Shown: positions 57,250 to 64,000 of the stretch, one piece after another | Position numbering within the stretch: the first letter of the stretch is position 1 | Layout of the letters: each line of letters starts with the position of its first letter | Source: Ciborinia camelliae | Taxonomy: Eukaryota > Ascomycota > Leotiomycetes > Helotiales > Sclerotiniaceae | Assembly: GCA_025890175.1 (NCBI GenBank) | Contig: JANPYM010000011.1 | Coordinates: forward strand, 85,669-149,668 | Length of the DNA stretch: 64,000 nucleotides | Reading direction: 5' to 3' | Position numbers and translations under genes: made by a program | The notes under the pieces: model-generated | What the model was told of the DNA's origin: nothing | The model's database searches: none | Seen by the model: the letters and a program-made list of their open reading frames with translations, nothing else

Positions 57250-60200
57250 ATAATTATAAATAAAATACTAAGTAAACTTTAAAATTATATAACCCTATAA
57301 CTTTTAAAATAATTATTTATATTATTGTAATATTATAATATTAATATATTTAAAAAATATTTATTATAATTATTTATATTTTTTTTGTTTTAGTTTTTTC
57401 AATAATTAATTTATTTCAAAATATAATTTTTATATATCAAAAATATAAAGATTTATTTTTTTGTAAATTATATTACATTTTCCAACATCGAATTCTTTGT
57501 AAAGATTCCTTATTCCTAACACTTTTCTTATTTTTCATAACAATTTTTCAGTATAGTTTTCTATATAAATATTTTGAAATATAAATAATTTATTTTCTTT
57601 ATTTATAATAAAATATTTTTTTCAAAATCAAAATAATTTCAAATAATCTTTATAATATATCCTCAAAATTAATATTTCGTTAATTTATTTTAAAATATAT
57701 AATCATTAATAATCTTCTTCAAAACCAATAACTACAAATAATCCTTATTAATTAGATCTAAGCTTTTGTTTTATTATCTTAAAATTATATAATATAATCA
57801 ATTATTCAAAAATAAAGACTTTTTAATAAACTTTTTAATTATAATATTTTTTATTAAAATTTTTTTATAAATTTAAAATTTTATTAATTTTTTATAAAAT
57901 GTATTATTTATTTATTATAAATCTAATAACAGTTTTTGCTTTTTTAAATATTTTTTATATTAAAGTATTTTTTTATTATTATTAATATTATTAACAATTC
58001 TCTACAATAACTTAGAAATTCTTATTTTAACTTTTCAGTTAATTAAAATTCCAAAAAAATTTTATAAAATAAATATTTCAAATATATAATATTTCGCTTA
58101 TTTATTTTTAATATAATTTTAATAATCAAAAGTCCTTAAATTTCCTAAAAATCTTTTAATAATTTATTAAATATATTTTAAATAATTTATATAATTCTTT
58201 TAATTATTTTTATAGCCTTTTTGATTATAATTAATAATATAATTTATAATATATAATATCCTTTAATATATCCTTAAATTATATTTTCAAAATATAAGTT
58301 TAAATTAATATAAAATTTTATAAATACTTTAAAATATATAAAAAAATATATTAAATATTTAATGATTTTTAAGTTAATATTAAATATATAAAAGAATATT
58401 TAAATATAATAAAAAAAATAATTGATTATTAGGAAAATGTATTTATAAATATTGTTATCAATAATTGTTTAGGGAAAAAAGTTTATAAAGTTTATTTCAA
58501 AATAATTTATTAATATTTTGATTATAACTTTTGATTAAGCTTATGATTATATAATAAATTTATATTTTATATACTTTAAATATTTTAAACAATAATTAAC
58601 TATATCTTTAATTATAATAGGCCAATAAAAACTGTAAAGCTTTTAAGCAAATATTTGTAAAACAAAATAACTGAACAAATTATAGGCTTTATATAAAATT
58701 AATATAATTTTTATTTTAAATATATATTGTTTTTATATATTCTGAAAAATGTAATAAAGAATATCTTTATTAAATAATTTATATTTAAAATATTTATAAT
58801 TAAAAATTATTTATTAAAATTTACTAAATTTATTTAAAACCTATTTATATTTATAAAAATAATAAATATTAAAAAATTATTTTAATAATTTATATAATAA
58901 AACAATTTTGATTAAATTATTAAAAATATTTTTAAAATACAATTATATTTATATTTAAAAAAGGTTTTTAATTAATTAAAGATCTTTTATTTATTCTATT
59001 TATTTATATTTAACTTTGGTTTTTGATATTATAAGTTTAATTAAATTTTCATATCATAATAATTTGGAAATTGTTTATATTAATTCTTTGTATTCTTTTT
59101 TACCATTTTTCTATATTTATATTAATATTTTATTTATAAATTTAATATTATTGAATTTTTAAATATCTGATATATTTTAATAATCTAGATTTATAAAAAT
59201 TATTTAGAATAAAGTATTAATTATTTTATTTTTAATATTAAAGATATATTAAATTTTGATATTTAATATTTAAAGTTTTAATATTTATTAAATATAAATA
59301 TTTTTATAAAAAATATAATTTAAAAAGAAAACTATAGATTAATAATTTATTAAAATAATATTAATATTATTAAAATTTTATAATATATAATTAAATTTCT
59401 AAGAAAATTCAATAATAATATAAAGTTTATATTTATAAATATTATAATATTATTATAAATTTATAAATGTAAAAAAATTATAAAAAATAAGAACCTTAAT
59501 ATTTTCTTTTATTTAGATAATAATATATTTATTAATATAAATTAAAATGTTTAAATAAAGTTTAATAAATTGATCTAATTGATAATTATATATTTTAATA
59601 ATAATAAAATAAAATTTTTTTAAAAAATCGAAAATTAATTATTTGCAATTTTCTTATTGTTATTTAATATTCTAAAATATTAATTAGAATAATAATCTAA
59701 AGATTTTTGTAAAGTTTTTAATTTATCAATATATAATATTAAAGGCTTTTTTAAAAACTTTGATATTGCAGGTATTCTAAGGAATAAGCTAATTTCGAAT
59801 CTTTTTTGTTTTTTCCTTTTTGATTTTTATAATATTTTTTAAATTATATAAAAGATTTAAAGTAAGTATTTTATATTCGAATAGTTTTATTTTTTTAAAA
59901 AATAATTTAAATATAAATCAAAATATATATAAAAAAAAATGATTTTTCAAAAAAGTATATATTTTATTAAAATTTTTAATATTTATAAAAATGTTGTTTA
60001 TATAAAAGTTATATTTAGATAAATCGCTTTTTTCAATTAGGATTAAAAATAAAGATTCAAATTTGATGAAGTTAATATTATCGATTTCTATTGGAATTGA
60101 TAAAAATGAATTTTTTTTAAAATTAAATATATTATTTTAATTATAAAGAAATCTATAGATTGTGTTCTTTAAAACATATAAATGGATTGTAATTATTTAA

Positions 60201-60345
60201 TTCTTATAATAATAAATGTAAAATAATACTTATATCAATAATAAATTGAAATAGCCCAATAATTATATTTGAGATTAAAAGTATAGTATAAATTATAATT
60301 TAGTTGAACTAAAAAATTATAAATCTTGTTTATTAATTCGAAATA

Positions 60346-60556
60346 ATGGATTCGCAGAATCAAGTTCAATTTCAAAGTACCATGTTTTGTTGTTGTATTA
60401 CGTAATATTATAATAGATATTTATAAAATTATATATAATTCTCGAGCGAAGCGAGGATCGGGGGTTTGGGGGCTAGCCCCCATAAATATTTTTAAAAATA
60501 TAAGAAAAATGATTCTGCGAATCTACAGTCTGAAAATAAAATTTTCCGCGACGGCT
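60346..60556 (+). repeat. Inverted-repeat family, copy C (best preserved)
   Basis: A perfect 14-base inverted repeat, GATTCGCAGAATCA (60349-60362) and TGATTCTGCGAATC (60510-60523), encloses about 147 bases. Inside are a CTCG...CGAG hairpin (60441-60455) and GGGGTTTGGGGGCTAGCCCCC with the perfect palindrome GGGGGCTAGCCCCC (about 60468-60481). The shared sequence extends to the right through TTTTCCGCGACGGCTA. The GC-rich core stands out sharply from the surrounding AT-only DNA. Confidence 0.85.
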
Positions 60557-63500
60557 AGTATCCAAAAAGATTTTTAATAATATTATTATAATTGAAAATA
60601 ATTTGCATTTCTGTCTATAAATTAGGATTTTCGAATTTATTTTTATTAATTAGGATTAAAACTATATTTTAATTTAAAAACTAATTATTTGCAATCATTA
60701 TATATTTATATATATTGTATAATAATCCTTTTTTAATAATTCTTTAAAGCCAATATTTTTGTTCTAAAGACTATCTTTTCTATATTTTGACTTTAAATGG
60801 TTTAATACTTTTCTTAAGATATACCCTATATTTATATAAATTTATAAATAAGATATATTATAATTCAATAATATTTAAATTTCGATAAATATATAATAAT
60901 TGCAAAATCTTTTTTTATAATAATATATCCAAAACTTTTGGATCTAGTTTAATTTTAATAAAAATAAACTATTTTTTTATAATTAAAATTAATTTTAAAA
61001 ATAAAGCTTTTTGTTTTATATATTAATTTATTAAAAATAATTTTTTTATAAATTTATTTTTTTTAAAATTATTAATTTTTAATATTAATAAATTTAATAA
61101 ATATAATATTCTAAATTTATTGTTTAATAAATATTTAATTATTAAAAATATTTATAATTATATTTGAGAATATATTAAATTTAATATATAAAAAAAAATA
61201 TAAATATTAATTATATTCGAAAATTATATAACTTTTTTTTTTGATTATATAAAACGATATAAATAATAAAATATAAAAACAAAATAATATATTATAATAT
61301 TTTTGTTTATAAAAATCAAAATTAGAATTTAAATTAAAATTAATGGTTAAATAAAATATATTTTTTTATTTAGAATTATAATTAAAAGCAAAGATATATT
61401 ATAAGCTAATATAGAAATCAAAACTAGAGTTTTTATACCCTCAAAATTAGTATAAACCGCTGATTTATAAATAAAATTATTAATAAAATAAAACAAAAAT
61501 GAATAAAATAAAAATAAAAATAAATTAATATAAACTTTTAAAGTTTTATTGTTTAATAATATTATATATTCAAATATTATTATTCTTAATAAAAATAATA
61601 AAATATAATTTTTTTTTTTATTTTATAATTTATTTTTATAATTAAAGCTTTATAAAACCTTTTAATAATTTATTTAAATCAAATATAAATATTTATTAAT
61701 ACTTTTATATTATATTTAAAATGTTTTAATTTTTTATATTTAATAAATTATAATTATTTTTAAAGATTTTAAAGTTAATATTAAAATTATTTTTAAAAAT
61801 AAAAATAAGATTGATTTCAATTGTTTTTCTTTTTTTAATCTAAACAAAAAAATCTTTTTTTAATATAAATATAATATTATAAAAAATTGATATACAAAAA
61901 TATAATAATTTAAAAGTTATAATAAAGCTATTATTTTTTTTAATGCCAATTCAAATAATTAATTTACAAATAAAAATTCTAACATTAATATTATATAATT
62001 ACAAAAAATTTAGAAATAAATGAAATTTGTTTTTCCTTTTAAAATTAAAAAATCTAATAAAAATATAAATTTATCTTTAAATATTATTTATTCTTATTTT
62101 AAAGATAATAAAATAAAATAAAATATTATTATTATTATATATAATATTTATGTTTAATCCCAAAGAATAATTTGGAATATTTAATAAATATTTATATATA
62201 TATAAGGTTTTTATTAAACTATTTAAAATAATATTAAATTCTAATCCTTAATCTATTTGAAAAATCTTGATTAGTAATATTATACATCTAAATTTGTTTT
62301 TTTTTGATAGAATATAAATAACAATTAAAAATTGAAAAAATTTATAATTAGGGTTAATATTTGGGAATAATTTATCCGGATTAATAATAAAGATTTTTTA
62401 AAAAATAATCAAATTAATTATAATATTTAATTTCTTTTTTTTTAAATTAATATTTGTTTAAATAAATAGTTTTCAAAACTTTTTAAAAAAATTAAAAAAT
62501 ATTTATTATAATTCTAAAAAGCTTATTATAATTTAGATCTTTTTTATTAGAGCATGATAATCAACAAAGTCTTTATTTTATCTGCCTACAATTTTTTGTA
62601 AATATCGAAAAATATAAATTGATTTTTTAAATATAATTTTAAGTTTATACTAAATTATAAAAACTATTTCTTTTGAATAATTATTATTAATAAGATTTTT
62701 AATAATAATACAAAGTCTTTTTTTAAAGGATTTAATTATAAATATATTTAACTTTATTTCTTTTTTGGAATTGTAATTTTCCTTAGAAATAATTAAGGCC
62801 TTAAAATATTTGAAAAAATTAAAAATAAATGATTTTAAAACAAAACAAAATAAAGAATATTTATATTTTACTTTAAAAAAACTTAAATTTAAAAATATTA
62901 TCTTAATTAGAAATTTAGATTTATTATTTGCCAAATCTCTGGGTTAAATAATTAATTTTATAAAAAATATTAATTAAATATAAGATTATTAATAAAATTA
63001 TTTAATAATATTAAAATAAAATTAAACGTTTTTTTTATTAAAAATTATTTTTTTTAAATATATTTATTCTTATTTTGTTAAAAATTGATTTTTATAATTA
63101 TATTTGATATATTCTAATTAACTATATAAAATATATAAAATATCAATAAACTTTTTTATATATTAAATTGTATTATTAATATATTAATTTATAAATTAAA
63201 ATATAAATAGAATATTTGTAAAAGATTTAAAAAAGCTATTTTTATTAAATTGTTTATTAATTTTAAAATATAATTTATTATTATTTCTTACCAGATTTTA
63301 TTAATTATTATTATAGTTATTTTATATAAATTAAAGGTTTCCGGTATAAGGATTTTATAAAAAGTATAGGTTTTAAGAAATATATTAATTTTAAAGGTAA
63401 GACTAATTTTATTATAAAGTATTCAAAAAAATTATTAAATACTTTATAACAAAATTTTAAAGCTTTTAATATTAAATTAAAAATATTAATATTAATATAT

Positions 63501-64000
63501 TTTATTCTAAAGTTAATTTTGTAAAAATTATATTTATTGATTTACTAAAACATTTTTAAATAAATTATTTAAGATTTTTAAAATAATATTTTTTATTTTA
63601 TTTAGTTTTAATTTATTATATATATTTAATAATATAATAAGATTTTTGGATTATTTTATATACTTATTATAATATATTATACAAATTTATATTTTTTTAT
63701 ATAATATTATAATATAATTGTTTTTTTCGAATATTTTTAATAAATATTAAAACAATTATATTTAATATAAATTTTTTGAAAAAGATTAAAATATTAATTT
63801 TATTAATAATATTATTTTTAAGTTTATTTTTTTTTAATATTCTATAAAAAAAATATAAAGTATATTAATAATATTCGGATAATGATTTTTTAATAATTTA
63901 TTTAAATACTTTAATTTCTAATTATATATTAATATTAAACAAATTTATAATCTTTACTAGAAAATATTCGAAAAAACAAGATTTAATATTATTTATATCA

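Larger units (their letters stand above)
46151..64000. other. Extremely AT-rich, RIP-like block without intact genes
   Basis: The whole 17.9 kb is visibly dominated by A, T and TA dinucleotides, with stop codons throughout; the longest frames are about 70-95 residues of Asn/Lys/Ile/Phe, as expected from chance in such DNA. RIP turns C:G into T:A in repeated DNA and produces exactly this. Relics can still be read: an inverted-repeat family, a 42-base coding repeat and two minisatellites (listed separately). Slightly less altered patches occur near 50640-50710 and 51110-51195. The plus strand looks A-richer before about 53.7 kb and T-richer after it, which may reflect old elements in opposite orientation. 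It is flanked by a nuclear gene, so it is not mitochondrial DNA. The right end is open. Confidence 0.85.

Noticed and set aside
62650..62934. Minus-strand 94-residue Lys/Ile/Phe-rich frame
   Set aside because: Same reason; low-complexity composition from AT-rich DNA and no family feature.
46151..64000. Mitochondrial DNA or a mitochondrial insertion
   Set aside because: No mitochondrial gene, rRNA or tRNA pattern is visible, the block is continuous with nuclear genes, and the change pattern between repeat copies fits RIP.

Overview
The window looks like nuclear DNA of a filamentous ascomycete (Pezizomycotina). Genes carry one to three short introns, mostly about 45-215 bases, with GTATGT/GTACGT/GTGAGT donors and CTGAC/CTAAC-type branch sites. 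Recognisable proteins (Mlh3, Rqc1/TCF25, a mitochondrial PP2C, GT32, GH76, BTB) are fungal in type. The last 18 kb is an extremely AT-rich block of the sort left by repeat-induced point mutation (RIP). A leotiomycete such as a Botrytis/Sclerotinia relative is my best guess, from general resemblance only.

Layout. 1-258: 3' end of a type-B carboxylesterase. 0.7-3.2 kb (-): GT32 glycosyltransferase with two membrane segments and an N-gap in its last exon. 4.0-5.4 kb (-): Ser/Thr-rich conserved fungal protein, with a short first exon recovered here. 6.5-9.4 kb (+): meiotic/mismatch-repair protein Mlh3. 9.6-10.9 kb (+): BTB protein. 13.9-15.2 kb (+): secreted GH76. 18.3-21.3 kb (+): pyrroline-5-carboxylate-reductase-like gene, present twice because two overlapping contig ends flank a 10-N gap unmerged; a (CTAC)29 microsatellite sits at the break. 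24.0-28.2 kb (+): four small genes forming two tandem paralogue pairs, the second with a CHORD-like Cys/His zinc-binding region. 29.1-32.7 kb (+): large AT-hook protein. 34.6-37.1 kb (-): four-exon HExxH gluzincin-like protein. 38.4-40.0 kb (+): single-pass membrane coiled-coil protein. 40.7-42.6 kb (-) and 43.4-45.6 kb (+): divergent pair, mitochondrial PP2C and Rqc1. 46.15-64 kb: AT-rich, gene-free block.

Inside the AT block I can still read a repeat family with 14-base inverted repeats around a GC-rich hairpin (three copies, one altered almost purely by transitions), a seven-copy 42-base repeat that once encoded a 14-residue protein repeat, and 17-base and about 23-base minisatellites.

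The genes form no single pathway. Housekeeping functions (meiotic mismatch repair, ribosome quality control, mitochondrial phosphatase) are mixed with accessory genes (four-gene unknown cluster, HExxH protein, GH76) in long intergenic stretches full of short GGTA/TACC repeats. All spliced models were built by eye from splice signals and frame continuity.
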